DNA from: Siderastrea radians
Lineage: Eukaryota; Cnidaria; Anthozoa; Scleractinia; Rhizangiidae
Direction: 5' to 3'
NCBI GenBank assembly: GCA_964017195.1
Contig: OZ024891.1
Location: forward strand, 3,573,920 to 3,637,919
Length of the DNA: 64,000 nt
This document shows, piece after piece, positions 36,751-49,526 of this stretch. Both the position numbers and the translations under genes were made by a program. Position 1 is the stretch's first letter. Every line of letters begins with the position of its first letter. Below the pieces are notes generated by a model. That model did no database searches and was not told the DNA's origin. It saw only the letters and a list, made by a program, of their open reading frames with translations.

Positions 36751-37431
36751 TAGGTCTTGATTTGTCTTACTTTACATAAATTTTCTTTCTTTATGTTGAA
36801 AAATGATATTTTTACAAAAAAAATGTGTTAATAACAACATTACTGAAAAGCAATTTACATATTTATGCCACGTTCCAGAGGACATCAGTGTAAAATATAC
36901 TTCCTAATTCTTACTAATTTTCGTGCGTACTTAATTTCGCGAAAATTTGGGAGCTATATTTGGCGAGTATGAATTTCGATTGCCTTAGTTTCCAAAAACC
37001 TGATCTGAAGGCCCCGTTTCACAAAAAGGGAATTTTGACAAAGTGACTAGTCAGAATAAGAAGAAACAAAATTTTGAAGGTACTACAAGCCTCTGGGAAT
37101 TACAAAAAAAAAAAAGGTTAAAATGCCCGGCAAAACAGTGAATCGAAAGAAGCGTTTAAGGACAGAAGTAATAATTTTAATTCACTCACAACAAATTCAT
37201 ACAATGTTTTTCTTTACAATCTGTTATTAAATTTTGCGTGTTTAATTTTAATTTGGCACTTTTTTTTTCACAAGTGTAAATTTTCGCGATTTTTTCTAAA
37301 ATGCGGAAATCGCGAAATTTAAGTTCGCGCGAAAATTAGTAAGAATAGGGAACACAAAAACTCTTGCAAGGAGTATTATTATTAATACATTGCTTATAAC
37401 CCATCCAGTTTAGACTGATGAACCTACTTTA

Positions 37432-38379
37432 CTAAGCACATTTGCAATATGTAATCATCATACCCTCCATCTTCATATAACCCATCACACAAGCCCGCTT
37501 TCCATATCTTAGAATCGAACTCGTACACTTGCCATGCACGCTCGCGGTCAAGTAACATTCCGTAGCAGAACTAACTTGCTTACCGTTAGGCAGTACTCTC
37601 ATCTCGTATGCCTTTGTACAGCTATGTTCCCCAATATCTCCCGTCAGTCTTCTCTTGGTTGATGTAGGTAAGGCGTTCACATTAACAGCACCTTCAATCC
37701 TGTTGTCTACAGCTTTATTGCTTGCGTCATCGAGGGAATTCTGGGGAGTTTCCCGGCCTGCAGAATTGGGTTCCTCTTTTAATATTAGGATGCCAGAGCC
37801 CTCAATTTGCGCAGTTCTTTCTTCGTTTTTCTCAACGGCCAACGTTAATTCCTCGAGCAACTCGTCACTGGTGGTGTCCCAGCAAGATGATTCTGACGTA
37901 ATCGCACGACCACTTTCAAGGCTTAAAAAGGCAGCAAAAATAAACGCAACCTACCATAAAAAGAGTGCAGTCGATGCAAGTTAATCCCTTAATGCCCAAC
38001 AGTGATCAGCACTCAATTTTTTCTTACAAAATAAATACTCCTTCAAGAAGAAAGGAGACGAAACCAACAAAAACCTTCACTTGCATAAATTGTTTGACCT
38101 AACACTAATTTCTCATAGTAAGACTGCGAAAAAATGAACGATATTCAGCGACAAGAGTTAATTAATAATCAGAGTTACAGAATGAACGGGTGACTTGTAA
38201 CAAATAAAGTTTATATTCAGTGAGTCGAGAAGCTCAAAAATGCAATTTGTTTCGTTCTTCTCCCATACATTTAAATTTTGTCAAAGAGAAGTGGAAATAT
38301 TTGAGCAACAATTTCAGTCTTACTACTGTTTGCAAATTATCGATGCATAAAAAATGGCACCTACCTTTAAAATTCCCAT
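37432..38379 (-). CDS. Secreted cysteine-rich protein, copy 2 (177 aa, two coding exons)
   Basis: Exon 1 codes MGILK (38365-38379, donor GTAGGT) and exon 2 runs 37950 to 37432, in phase. It has the same plan as copy 1: signal peptide (MGILKVAFIFAAFLSLESG), acidic region, dibasic STKRR, then six cysteines spaced C-x20-C-x9-C-x11-C-x14-C-x-C ending YCKCA. One extra cysteine occurs just after the signal peptide (ESSCWDTT), which the others lack. Differences from copy 3 are spread along the protein without frame damage, so selection to keep the frame is likely though not tested. Function unknown. Confidence 0.85.
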
Positions 38380-38491
38380 GTCTTTTCTTTTTTTCTGAAC
38401 AAAGTTAAAATACTTTACACACCCGTGAACTTGTTGTTTAGTCTTCTGAATAGAATTCAAGTACTTCAACTCGAAGCAGGTCATGATGGCC

Positions 38492-38499
38492 CTTATATA
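38492..38499 (-). promoter_or_regulatory. TATA box of cysteine-rich gene 2
   Basis: TATATAAG on the minus strand, 113 bp upstream of the ATG, as in the paralogues. Confidence 0.7.
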
Positions 38500-39855
38500 G
38501 GAAAGGCTAATCCCAATTTATCATCATTTAGTCCCAATTTATCATCATTTGTCATCATTTATCATCATTACTTCACTAGTAAAATTTGTTGACTTTCGTT
38601 TGATCTCATTTGACTCACTTTTACGTAAGTTTGTACACTGCCAAAGTAGAATTCCTTAAATTTTAATTGTTTTCGTAATGTTGAAATGCAGCACTGATAC
38701 CCTTAACTTCCTGTACGCTTGTAAGTAAAACTATCGAATTGACCACACGAAACGCCAGAACCAATAAAATCATTTCGTGCTAAAACATACAGATGCCATG
38801 TTTTCCGGCGTTACCAGGATGTTTACAGTAAATCTAACGGGACCAAAGTGACAAAAAGTCTAGTTCTTAAAAAAACTGTGCTAATTACAGAATTATCCAG
38901 TACTTCCTATGACATTTACACAAGAATTTCGTGCACATCCTAGAACACCAGAGGGGAAGGTATCAAGTGGTTTCCTCATATGAAGAATAAACCTTACAAT
39001 AAGCAGTTTTTGACGATTTTTCTTATACACAAGAAGAAAACTTGAAAAATTCGCCCAATTTTTCCACGTTGCAATCGATTTTCATCCTTACCATCCTCTG
39101 CTAAAGACACTTATTTATAATTTGAGAAAAATAGTGGAGGATTTTCAAACAAAATTTGAACCATTATTTCTGGTTTCCTTTCATTCGAAAATTCCTTTTA
39201 GCTTTTTAAAGTAAAGTAATGGTGAAAATAGGCCCCGGGCAAATAGGTGACACAACGCCTTTAACAGCCGCTAGTAATGTTCTACCAACTTACTTTACTT
39301 ATGAAGAGGCACCTTCACATCTGAGAACGAGTGAGAGATTGAGTACGACCTTTCGACCTAGTGCGCAGCCCAGAGATTGTCACATGATACACATCAGTCT
39401 CTTTTCTTGAGCCTTCCTCTCTACTGGTCAGCTGCAATTGGAAGGTCAATTTGAAATTCGTACTCGTTCTCGTAACCTGATCAAAACGTTGCATGAAACT
39501 AGACAGGCTTCTATTTTAGATGCTCATCCAGAGGCAAGTACTCGTCAAAATGAAAGGATGAAATACTTGTATTGAAATATGAGTTCTCAACGCTATTTTT
39601 GAGGTTTGGTGGTAGATGAAGATACCTCTTAGCCAACTTGGCCTAAACGATAATTTTCTTCGGTTCTCGTTCTGAGACCCTACTTGCTATAAAGAACGAG
39701 CGGATCTGGGAACGAGAATGACTTACCGGACGTGGCGCACCTGTGGTTCAACCACCAGTCAACGCTGACTAAACATAGCGGCCTAAATAAACAACGCGAA
39801 CAATCGATATCCTATTCCTTAACATATCAATTACAATGAGATTTCTGATTGCAGC

Positions 39856-41670
39856 ATGCGGAGTTCTTTAGGATCGCTTTCTTTGCTCGCTCTTTTCTCT
39901 TCGATGATCGATTGGTTCATTCTCAACACAACTTCGACGGCCGAAGTCACAGCGCTGTTTGGTCACCAGTGTTGGACCCACAATACGTCACCAGTCACTG
40001 CAAGTCTTGCGCTGATCAGGTTGTTGTATGACAGCTAATGATAAAATTTCCTAGTCTTAGTAAATTTGGGGGTGGGGAGGCAAAAGTTAACTGTCACAAT
40101 AAAAGATAAAACTGATGAGCGAGGGAATTAGCAACTGGTTGATTTGGTATGGGGCGATTAAGTGGAATATTGAATGAGATTATCTTTGTAGGAAACATTC
40201 GCACCCGGCTGACGCTTCCTTTACCAAAAACGCATTTCAGGGGTTTGGAATGTTGGAAAATTTCATGGACAGACATGAGACAACCATGAACTCAAATTTA
40301 CATCTTGACCGATTGAAGTGTGCTTTCTTTTCATTTTACCAGAATGTTGGTGACGCGTTTTGACAATTATGGAAGAGGCCGAGCTGGAGATCAGACTGGA
40401 TCCGACAAAAGATGCAGAAGTGGACTGTGCACGAGGACGTGAACGCCGAATTAGCGACCTTCAGATCGGACTATGAGCACGAGATTGAGTAACGATTACG
40501 ACTTTTTAATTCCTGATCGCGGGCTTTAGATCGTGTTCTTACACACCAGTATCGTTCTTATATCATCGTTCTCTACTGGTCAGCAACAGAGAGGAAGGAG
40601 AGCTCTGAGAACGGAGCTATTCAGTTGAAATTCAAAAGTTGTACCGCTACTAAATCTCGTACTTGTAGTCCGATCTAAAAATGTCGCTAATTAGAAATGA
40701 CGTAGTTGTGTACTTCAAATAAAAGCTACTGAGCAGTATTTTTGAAATTCTCTGGTGCCGCTCGTTATGCAATATTTTGATTAAAGTAATTTGCTCCTTG
40801 CCCTCCCCCCAGACTCTTAAAAACAAAATAGATTATCAGTAACATATTTGTTAAATTAGTAATATTGCCTTGTAACCAATTTATGTAATGTTCAATGTGC
40901 TTAATTGTTAATAAAATATTAGGAAAAAAAATTGCTCCTTGTCTACTTTTAACTTTATATACGTTTTTTCGTTGGAATAAAGACCAAGATGGTTCCCTTC
41001 ACAACTGAAATACTGTTTTTATAGTAGAGTCGAATTGTCTGTCTGGGACACACTCAAGCAAACAACGTTTATTTCAGTGAATCGGTATAATAACGGAGAT
41101 AAGGTGACGCGCGTCCACCAGGTTAGTTCATCTCGACAAGACATATAAAAGCCGATAGTTCCTTTGGAGGGATAATCCGTTTTACTTGCATACAAACTAT
41201 GACAGGTACAACATAAGGCATAACAGACGAACTTAAGATTAGTTGCCCAATTTTTCTTAGATCTCTAGCTCTAATGAAAAAAGACCATTATCTCTCTGAT
41301 ACTTACAGGGCAAACACCTTTTTGTTTCCAGTCTGGTTATGAGATAAATTACGTATCTGAGCGAACTATCGGCTTCAGTGTGTTTCAGAAAGGCGCTCTA
41401 AACCTGGGGACGCGTAATCAGACTTGCACTGGTCTTAACTAATAGGAGACGAGCTGCGAGACGCACGTACCATATCAGACGAACTAAACTAACGTTTAGC
41501 CAAGAAGGATAATTTCGTCTTTACATGCAAAGAGACAGACTTTTTCGTCAATCTCCTTCATTGACTTACTAAGACATTTACTGTTCTCTTGCAGCGTACA
41601 TGGACATGTCAACTTTTAATTCTTTATATGTCACGGAATTTAACGAGCAATACGACGTGAGTCACGACGG
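39856..41670 (+). pseudogene. EF-hand CREC-family gene, decayed copy 2
   Basis: The ATG (39856) and MRSSLGSLSLLALFSSMID are preserved, but a small deletion then shifts the frame. The same junction as in decayed copy 1 removes the end of exon 1 and intron 1. The first EF-hand exon (about 40.34-40.48 kb) has further indels. Exon 4 is a trace near 40.98 kb (AATAAAGACCAAGATGG). Exon 5 follows an intact acceptor at 41.59 kb and is cut by a retroelement tail at about 41.67 kb. Not functional. Confidence 0.82.
40801..40931 (+). mobile_element. Short retroposed insertion with 10-bp target duplication
   Basis: TTGCTCCTTG flanks both sides (40791-40800 and 40932-40941). The insert ends in AATAAAATATTAGG plus an A-run. 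The paralogue at about 35.66 kb has the empty site. It fits a severely 5'-truncated LINE or other retroposed transcript. Confidence 0.75.
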
Positions 41671-41876
41671 AACATCAATGCAATTGTTACCTATGTAAAT
41701 AGTAGTTTAACGTACTGTACGCATGTATATAATATATTTTTTATTTTTATTTTTATTATTAATACTATTTTATTTATTTATTTTTTCTTTGTCTTTTCTT
41801 TCTCGGAGAAATCAGCTATACAGCTACCCTTGTAAATCCGAGGTGAAATAAAGGTGATGTATGTATGGTGAGTCTA
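41671..41876 (+). mobile_element. LINE 3'-UTR tail inserted in pseudogene exon 5
   Basis: The insert ends GGTGAAATAAAGGTGATGTATGTATGG and is absent from the paralogue at about 36.4 kb. The A/T-rich body, AATAAA and short repeated tail without poly(A) fit a CR1/L2-like LINE. Exact ends and the target duplication are not clear. Confidence 0.6.
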
Positions 41877-42044
41877 ATTAACAAGCCCAACTGATTCGAC
41901 GACTGGGACTTCAACAAAAAGGAAACTTAAGTCGGCCAATATTTGAACTAGTATAACGAGTCTTCCTCGGGGCAACGGGTATAATCTCTTTAGGATAACG
42001 TAGAAAATGGTGGTTCCGTATACGTGAATTTTTACTGTGTTCGT

Positions 42045-42406
42045 CAAGAGAAAATAAGGCGACAGAGAGGGACTCTGAGGGCGTTGGCTGGGATATGTCA
42101 ATTCCACAAAAGTTATTTATAGATTGGCTTTTGAATGGAAGTCTGTTTTCCGTAACGTCCGCATAAATACCATTTCCCTTGTTTTTCGAAGTCGTTTTCA
42201 TCGATAAAACGGTAACACCACTTGGTCCGCCATTACAAGCAAAATTTTGAATGGTTCTTCAAAAACCTGATCGAGGTTGCCTTTCCGCGGACGTCTTGAA
42301 AACAGACTTCCGTTCCAAATGGCCGTCTAAAAATAACTTTACCGAACTTGACATATCCCAAAGCCTGGACTGGCAGTGTCCCTCTCTGTCCCTTTATTTT
42401 CTCTTG
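42045..42406. mobile_element. 362-bp foldback MITE
   Basis: The ends are CAAGAGAAAAT and its inverted copy. The arms are similar for about 110 bp (GACAGAGAGGGAC, GGGATATGTCAA, GAAGTCTGTTTTC). GTTCGT flanks both sides (42039-42044 and 42407-42412). The paralogue near 36.56 kb lacks it. Confidence 0.8.
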
Positions 42407-42609
42407 GTTCGTACAAGCTGATCGTAGTTGCGACGGCAGTGAGTGGAAACTAAATTTCAGTCAGCCGAAAACTCAGTGTTCAGTACATCAATCAAGAGTA
42501 CCGTGATATTCAATTTACTCTTTTCAGGGTTTGTAAGAGTATTCGCAAAACCATTCTCTGCTACTAAAGGGGACAAATATCTTGAACAACACATAAAACA
42601 AAAAAATGC

Positions 42610-42615
42610 TTTATT
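42610..42615 (-). terminator. Polyadenylation signal of cysteine-rich gene 3
   Basis: AATAAA on the minus strand, about 250 bp past the stop. The 3' UTR is shorter than in copies 1 and 2. Confidence 0.5.
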
Positions 42616-42865
42616 TAGGTCTTAATTTTTCTTACTTTACATAAATTTTCTGTCTTTATGTTGAAAAAAATTTTTTTTTCAAACATATACCTTAATAACA
42701 ACACTACTAAAAAACGATTTACATATTTATTTTTGTACTCAACGTTTTACGTTTTGTACTCAAAACGAATTCAGAGAAGATCAACTTCTTATAGCTCAAT
42801 TCTTTTATACATATTCAAACAACAAATTTTTAAAGACGCTGCCAGCTTTGACTGATGAACTCAAT

Positions 42866-43806
42866 TTACTCAGCACATGTGCAAACTCCAATTGCCAAGC
42901 CTTCCATCTTTACATAAACCTTGGCACAAGCCCGCCTTTCATACTTTGGAATCGAACTCCTACATTTGCCATGCACGCTCGCAGCCAAATAGCATTCCGT
43001 AGCAGAACCGACTTGCTTACCGTTAGGCAGTACTTTTATCTCGTATGCCTTTGTACAGCTACGTTCCTCAATATCTGTTATCAGTCTCCTCTCCGTCGCG
43101 TTAGGTAAGGCGGTCGCATTAACAGCAGTTCCAAACCTGTTGTCGATAGCTTTATTGCTTACGTCATCACTGGAATTCTGGGAAGTTCCCCAGCCTGCTG
43201 AATTTGGTTCTTCTGTTGATCTTACGATGCCAGAGACCTTAATTTGCGCAGTTCTTTCTTCGTTTTTCCCATCCAATAACAACTCTTCGAGCGACTCGTC
43301 ACTGATGGTAGATGATTCTGACGTGAACGCACGGCCACTTCCAAGGCTCAAAAAGGCAGCAAAAAGAAACGCAACCTACGATATAAACAGCACGGTCAAT
43401 GCAAGGTAATCCCTTAATGGTCTACAATGATCAGCACTCAATTTCTCCCAACATGATAAATACTTTGTCAAGCAGAAAGGAGAAGAGAACAAAGAAAACT
43501 TTAACCTGCATATACTGCTTGACCTATAACGCGAATTTCTCAGAGTAAGACTGCGAAGAAATGACCATTATTCAGTGACGAGAGTTGATTAACCAGAGCT
43601 GTTAGAGAATGAAAGGATAACTTGTAACAAATAAACTTTAAATTCAGTGAGTTGAGAAGCTAAAAAGGGCAATTTGTTTCGATCTTCTCCCATACGTTTA
43701 AAGTTTATCAACGAGAAGTAGAAATATTTGACCAACGACTTCAGTCCCACTATTGTTTTCAAATTATCGATGCACAAATAACTGTCCTCACCTTTAAAAT
43801 TTCCAT
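42866..43806 (-). CDS. Secreted cysteine-rich protein, copy 3 (174 aa, two coding exons)
   Basis: Exon 1 codes MEILK (43792-43806, donor GTGAGG) and exon 2 runs 43375 to 42866. Residues 1-21 are a signal peptide (MEILKVAFLFAAFLSLGSG). The acidic region keeps NSS and NAT sequons. The dibasic ERR precedes a six-cysteine domain spaced C-x20-C-x9-C-x11-C-x14-C-x-C ending VCTCAE. Compared with copies 1 and 2 it lacks three residues after the signal peptide. Its 416-bp intron is collinear with theirs. It is divergent from the functional EF-hand gene 11 kb away; before the 5.5-kb insertion the distance would have been about 6 kb or less. Confidence 0.86.
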
Positions 43807-43916
43807 GTCTTCTTTTTTTTTGAACAAAGTTAAAATACTTTACACACTCGTTAACTTGTTGTCTAGTCTTCTGAATAGAGCTCAAGGACTGCATGTCGAA
43901 GCAGGTAATGATGGCC

Positions 43917-43924
43917 CTTATATA
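43917..43924 (-). promoter_or_regulatory. TATA box of cysteine-rich gene 3
   Basis: TATATAAG on the minus strand, 111 bp upstream of the ATG, conserved in the paralogues. Confidence 0.7.
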
Positions 43925-45109
43925 GGAATGGCTAATCCCAATTTGAAACAGCATCCCCCCCCCCCCAAAAAGGGTTGAATACATTTTGTTTATCATTACT
44001 TCACTAGTAAAATTTGTTCGCCTTCGTTTGATCTCATTTGACTAATTTTACGTAAGTCTGTATACTGCCAAAGTAGAATTCCTTAAATTTTAATAGTTTT
44101 CGTAATGTTGAAATGCAGCACTGATACCCTTAACTTCCTGTACGCTTGTAAGTAAAACTATCGAATTGACCACATAAAAAAGGAGAAACAATAAAATCAC
44201 TTCGTGCTAAAACATACAGATGCCATGTTTTCCGGCGTTACCAGGATGTTTACAGTAAATCTAACGGGACCAAAGTGACAGAAAGTCTAGTTCTTAAAAA
44301 AACTGTGCTAATTACAGAATTATCCAGTGGTTCCTCTGACTTTTGCACAAGAATTTCCCGCTTGGAATGGTTACGAACACAAGCAAGGCCTCTGTATGTT
44401 GCTATGGGCGTGTTTCACTCTTGCTTTAAGATCCTTTTAATCAATTTGCGATCTACTCTTTTCTATTTGATTACGAATCCACTCAACGCCCACAGTATTC
44501 TGCGAAACCCAACTGAAATCTTTTTAATTAGCATACTACGTTGAGATACTTTTTTTAAAGGAGAAGTTTCTTCCGTAAAAGGAAGAAAGATTTGTACTTC
44601 AATTCTAGTCTTTGTGACCAATCATAACCCGTATTACTGGGTGTTGTCGCAAAAAAGTGTTTGTAATTCCAGTGTCGTGAATATGTTCAGAAAAAAATGA
44701 ATAAATTATAATCCTTAATGCTTTCAAAACCCTTGAAAAATTAACATGTGAATAGCATGCGTATCATATGAGCAAAATCTCCTCTCAGTGAGGATTTCAT
44801 TTTTAGGCTAGACAATGATATTTAAACGTCATCTTTTGGGATTTTTCCAAAGTATTTATTTCAAAAGGCACAAAAGAGTACTTGTTAATCACAAAGTGAC
44901 TTCCCATAACTTAGCTTAAAATCTCAAAACTAAACATGATATGTCAGGTCAAGTGTTTGGCAATGAGTGATACTGATTCCGGGAATTATTTCACTCGCCT
45001 TGTGCCCACGCTTACAGGTTATTTTTGATGATCATTTTTACTTTTTTTAATTTTAGGTGTGTTTTAATTTGGCCTTGAACTGAAATGGCGAATAGATTCT
45101 AAACAAGAA

Positions 45110-45611
45110 CACTAATGGTTTATCAAAGACGGTCCCTTACAACCTGGAGTTTATTTGTTAGCCATTATGTTCAAGAGCTACTGAATTTTGTTTTAGTTGC
45201 CGACATTAAGATAAGCCTTTTCTTTGAGGAAAATGCTATATTATATCCTTGAACAATTAATTTGTTGCTTTGAGCCCTCAAATTTCCAGTCCATTTGAAT
45301 CGAGTTTTCCTCTTTTATCCGAATAATGTCCAAGACTCTCCCTTGAAAATTGTTGCGTACAACAATCGGTCGGGCCACCATTTTTAAAGGCTCCCCCTAA
45401 ACCTCCAAACAAGCGTGGTGGAGGCATTGCAATAACCTAGCCTTGTCCCTAAGAAAACCATGGTCAAAATATAAGCGCTCTTCCGTCCCCACCCCACAAG
45501 GTATGACTTAAGCAACCAATCAATCCTCCAGTGGCCTTGAACAACCTAATACGACGAAACCTTAATTTCGTAAAACTATAAGACAGTGCCCTGCACTTGC
45601 TACAGGTCCGT
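45110..45611. other. Copy-3-specific insertion of unknown type
   Basis: This stretch is absent from block copy 1 (about 14.03-14.06 kb). It shows no recognisable coding sequence and directly precedes the T-run that ends the LINE fragment. Confidence 0.4.
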
Positions 45612-46250
45612 CAATTTTTTTTTTACACGATTTTTATTAAACAAGCATTATAGACTACTTTACAATATAAGTACATGCACTTATTGACTATATACTTTAC
45701 AATGCTTAACGTAACATGCTACAGTTACAAAACAAGAAAAAAGAATTACTTACAAATAACACTAGTTACGAGAGAAAGCTTACAAAAATTTTATGAACTA
45801 AACTTTACAATGTTTAACAAAACCTGGTGTTACAGTTACTAAACAAGAGAAAGGAATAACTTACAACTAACACTAGTGACAACAGAAAGCCCACAAAATT
45901 TAAACATTACCTAGGCAAAAACAAACTGTGCTGAGTAAACATGAGCATGAACTAGGCATATTACGACCAAAAAAAAATTATAAAAGAGAGAATATTTCAC
46001 GTAATGAAGAGTGACCATTTTTTTTTTCAAAGGCAGTGCGATTGTTGCTCATTACAACAATATATTTTTCTATATCGATTTTTTCTTTTACAAGAGTAAT
46101 GAAATCTGTAAACTGGTACTTTTTATCCTCTAGTGCGTTAATGTAAAGAACGTATTTTCCAATTAAGATCAAATTAAGGCTTTTAAGGCAAATTAAGGCC
46201 GTCTTAGTAGAAGTAGGAATCGACATCTTTGTCTTAGGTCATTGGGCAAT
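45612..46250 (-). mobile_element. 5'-truncated LINE, L1/Tx1-like 3' end
   Basis: On the minus strand the frame ending at 45978 reads LNLILIGKYVLYINALED and ends SLREIFSLL, which resembles the C-terminus of L1-type ORF2 proteins. A 3' UTR and an A-run (T-run at about 45617-45627 on the plus strand) follow. The element is missing from block copy 1. Confidence 0.6.
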
Positions 46251-47304
46251 CTTTCTCGTGTGTTATGTGACAATGTTACGTGAGTTACTTCCTGACATAA
46301 TATCCAAATAATCGACGGGTTTTTTTCCCAAAATAATATAGTGTAAGAAGTAAAACCAGTCATCGTTAAACTTTATTTTAAATCCACTTTTCATTATTAA
46401 CACGTATTCAACAAACTTAATGACAACTGTTTAGGCTGAACGACGTGACGAAGTGACATCCATCGCACTATTTTGGATATAAACCCGTGATCCTCTGAAC
46501 TTCCTCTGTTGCACTCTTAAAACGAGCGTGAAACTGATGGCTTTTCAGAGAACCTTTTTTTGCCATGATTAACATCAAGATTTACAATGCAGTAAAAGGC
46601 AACTGAAACACGAAATAGAAAATCTTTTCACTGAATTGAGTCTTACAAAATACAAATTCGACCAAAGAAAGGTATGTGATATGTCCTAATAGTAAGGCCA
46701 AAATGCACCACAGCATTCTTAAGCTGCCCAATGCCCTGGAGAAAGACCCTGTGTTTTGCCATTTTTCAGAAAACTATACAAATTACAAGAGGAAAACCGA
46801 GAACACAGTCGCATATGGAGAGACACATCTCCGGCTATGCTGATAAAGAGGAACCCCGCCCACCCATACCTCTAAGTGTTTTTGTTTTGATTCCTTTTCA
46901 TTTTTAACCGGATATTTTTATCCATTTTTAAAAAATTAAGTGTTTCTGTGTTCAAGTTTATTCGTTTGTATCAGATCACAACTCAGAAAAGCTAACTGAA
47001 AAAGCGTGGATTTTTGCCAAGTCTTCCTACACGTTGTGTGGTTTTCACAATACGTGGATGGAGTACGATTTTGTTGCATGATCAGTTTCAAAAACCGCAC
47101 TGTTTTGTTCCCTTTGCCTCCCGGAAGGATATGCTTTACATCGAATTCACGTTTTTAAATCAAAGCGATTAAAAAGCGTAAAAATCTACCTTTCCTCGCA
47201 GCCTAAAACGGAATACGCATTGATGAACAACTCTTTTTTTTTCCACGAAATAGAGTTGAAATTAAAGCAAGACGATTCGAAAATGCTGTATCATGACAAC
47301 GTTT

Positions 47305-47520
47305 AAGTTAAGTAGGTAAGCAAGTAAGAAACTTTATTTACGTGTCAAACCATATAGCTTGGGATAATCCCATACTAATTTGGGGACACAAAATAACATT
47401 ATACTAAAATTAAGATGAAAAAAAAATCTAATAGAACAATAAAAAACTAATACTAATCCAATAAACTAGTAGTAGCTAATTCTAATCTGATAATCTAATG
47501 ATTGAATAATGTGTACAAAC
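47305..47520 (-). mobile_element. LINE 3'-UTR tail
   Basis: Relative to 15.65 kb in block copy 1, about 215 bp are inserted here. On the minus strand it ends AATAAAGTTTCTTACTTGCT followed by TACC/TACT repeats, the style of CR1/L2 tails. Confidence 0.6.
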
Positions 47521-47773
47521 TACACGCTGGTGTAATGTTGCGAACAGATTTATTTTATTTTTTCCAACTAAAGCGAATATATTTGATTTCTATTTTCATA
47601 TTTATTGCTTGTACTTTAGTCGGCATGCCCCTTAACGCCGCACGTGCAAGCTGTACGTTACCATATGATAACATATAGTTATGAAACAGCTAGTAAATGG
47701 CGCAAGTGCACAAGAGCGTTGAACTTAAAATTTGATAATTTTCAACCTAAAACGTGCGTGCTATATACAGCTT

Positions 47774-47807
<34 letters not shown>

Positions 47808-49526
47808 AGATGTAAAGTGTGGCACTTTCGTCACGTTTTTTCTCTCTTAATAAAACTGCTTCAAAATATTGCCCTTTTGGATGAGACTCTAACAGTGCTA
47901 ATAGGAGAGTACTTTGTATGTTCTGCTAGAGTTTCACGTTCACAGCATAAACTGTCTTGATTCTTTAAAGCTTTTTACATCGAAAAGGGTAAAAAAGTGC
48001 CACGGATCGGGGTTTCACAAACAAAAGAAGGGTAAAAGCCAATTCTATTCTCAATGAATGGATAGATAAGAGACCAATAAACGCTGGTATATTCCCTCGA
48101 CCACCCCATCAATTTTAAACGGGGTATTGTAGAGATTGGCAGAAAGTCGGTTATAAAAGTATGAACTTTCATCTGCGTTCAAGTTTACCGTTTCAAAAAA
48201 GCCCCTAAAGTTTACATTTTGAATTTGAATGTTTCACTGTGGTCCAGGCATTTAAGAAAAAAATCTGAAACTTGGTTATATTAAAGACTATCAACTTAGC
48301 ATTATGTTTACCAAGTTACAGATTTTAACTTGCTTCGATTTGCGAATAACAACCACTTTTCTTCAACTATGTTTTGCTGCGAAGCCGCGTTAAAAAAGTG
48401 CCACATTTAGTAACACTCAGCTAGAAATTACGACTAAGGGAGAAATTAACTTGCACAGCTCCGAATCTTTAATGCTTTGGTACATACACTGTCTCTGTAT
48501 ATATCTTGCTCTCCTAGGCATTTCATGTTAGTAGCTCTTAACACAATGCTGCAGTTAGAGGTAAAACATGCTTGTCGTCGATTCTGGAGTGGGAATTAAT
48601 TAACGACAGACGGGTTTTGGTGTTTCAACTGACATTGTCGTCAAAGAGAAGTTTTAAACACCATATCTTGTACTTGCAAATACTAGAATTCCACTGAATT
48701 CATAGCATAATAAAAATACGCAGCAATGCAATTTCCAGGAGCTGGTGTAAAACTCCAGGAAATCGGCTTATTCTTAGCAATTCTGATGCCGAATCAAGAA
48801 GGATGGGCAGGGGGTAGTAAAAGGTTCAGCCTTCAGTTAAGATTGCTTGTTATAATAAAAGAGTCAGTTATTCGGTTTTAAAACGAATGTTAAATCATTA
48901 ATTCCGTCAACTTTAAGGTATCTCTACTGCATAAAGCTTCCGTTCCATAATAAAATGCCTCACCCTGGAGAAAAACACATGAGCTGGTCAGCCAGCAACT
49001 GTTCGAGGAGTGGGCTGAGGGGGCTTTAGCCCCCCACTTTTTGGTTCCATTAAAAAAAATTGGGAAAGTTGGAAAATTCATCAGTCAATGTATAGTTTCA
49101 GGCTTAACCAGTATTTGGTTTTCTCCAGTTAGATCTAATTTTTATATGGACCAAACAAAAATGGAATAGTAACGGAATGCTCTACAAGAGTTCAAATCAT
49201 CTTGTTATCATTTGGCTTCGGACTACTTGAAACTCACGTGCGCTCTAGGGGACTGAATCTTGAAGATTTTGAACCTGCTCAGATTTTAATTAGATCTCCC
49301 TGTTATTTGGCCTCTAACTCTCGTGAACTCTCATTGACTCTCTTATGTTCTTAAAGAGTTTGAACTTCTGTCGACTCCTGTTCTTGTCTGGCCTGGGTAT
49401 TAAGAACTGTAGACTGTCTGATAGGATTATCGGTAACAGCGACCTTAGACATTTGCTGCAAATTCTAGCATCCCTATGCATGTACAACTAGAATAGCTGC
49501 ACAAAAATCTTTTTCGCTCTTAACGA

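Larger units (their letters stand above)
36650..38935. repeat. Segmental duplication, cysteine-rich block copy 2
   Basis: It aligns with 10735-13150 and 42527-44350. Homology stops at about 38935 (AAGAATTTCGTG), where EF-hand block 2 begins. The 3.5 kb of upstream sequence kept by copies 1 and 3 is therefore missing here. TCATCATTT-type tandem repeats occur at 38520-38575. Confidence 0.82.
38936..42440. repeat. Segmental duplication, EF-hand gene block copy 2
   Basis: It aligns almost throughout with 33910-36620, plus the left flank at 24.9-25.01 kb. It contains the empty site of the large palindrome near 39.05 kb and three small later insertions, listed separately. Confidence 0.82.
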
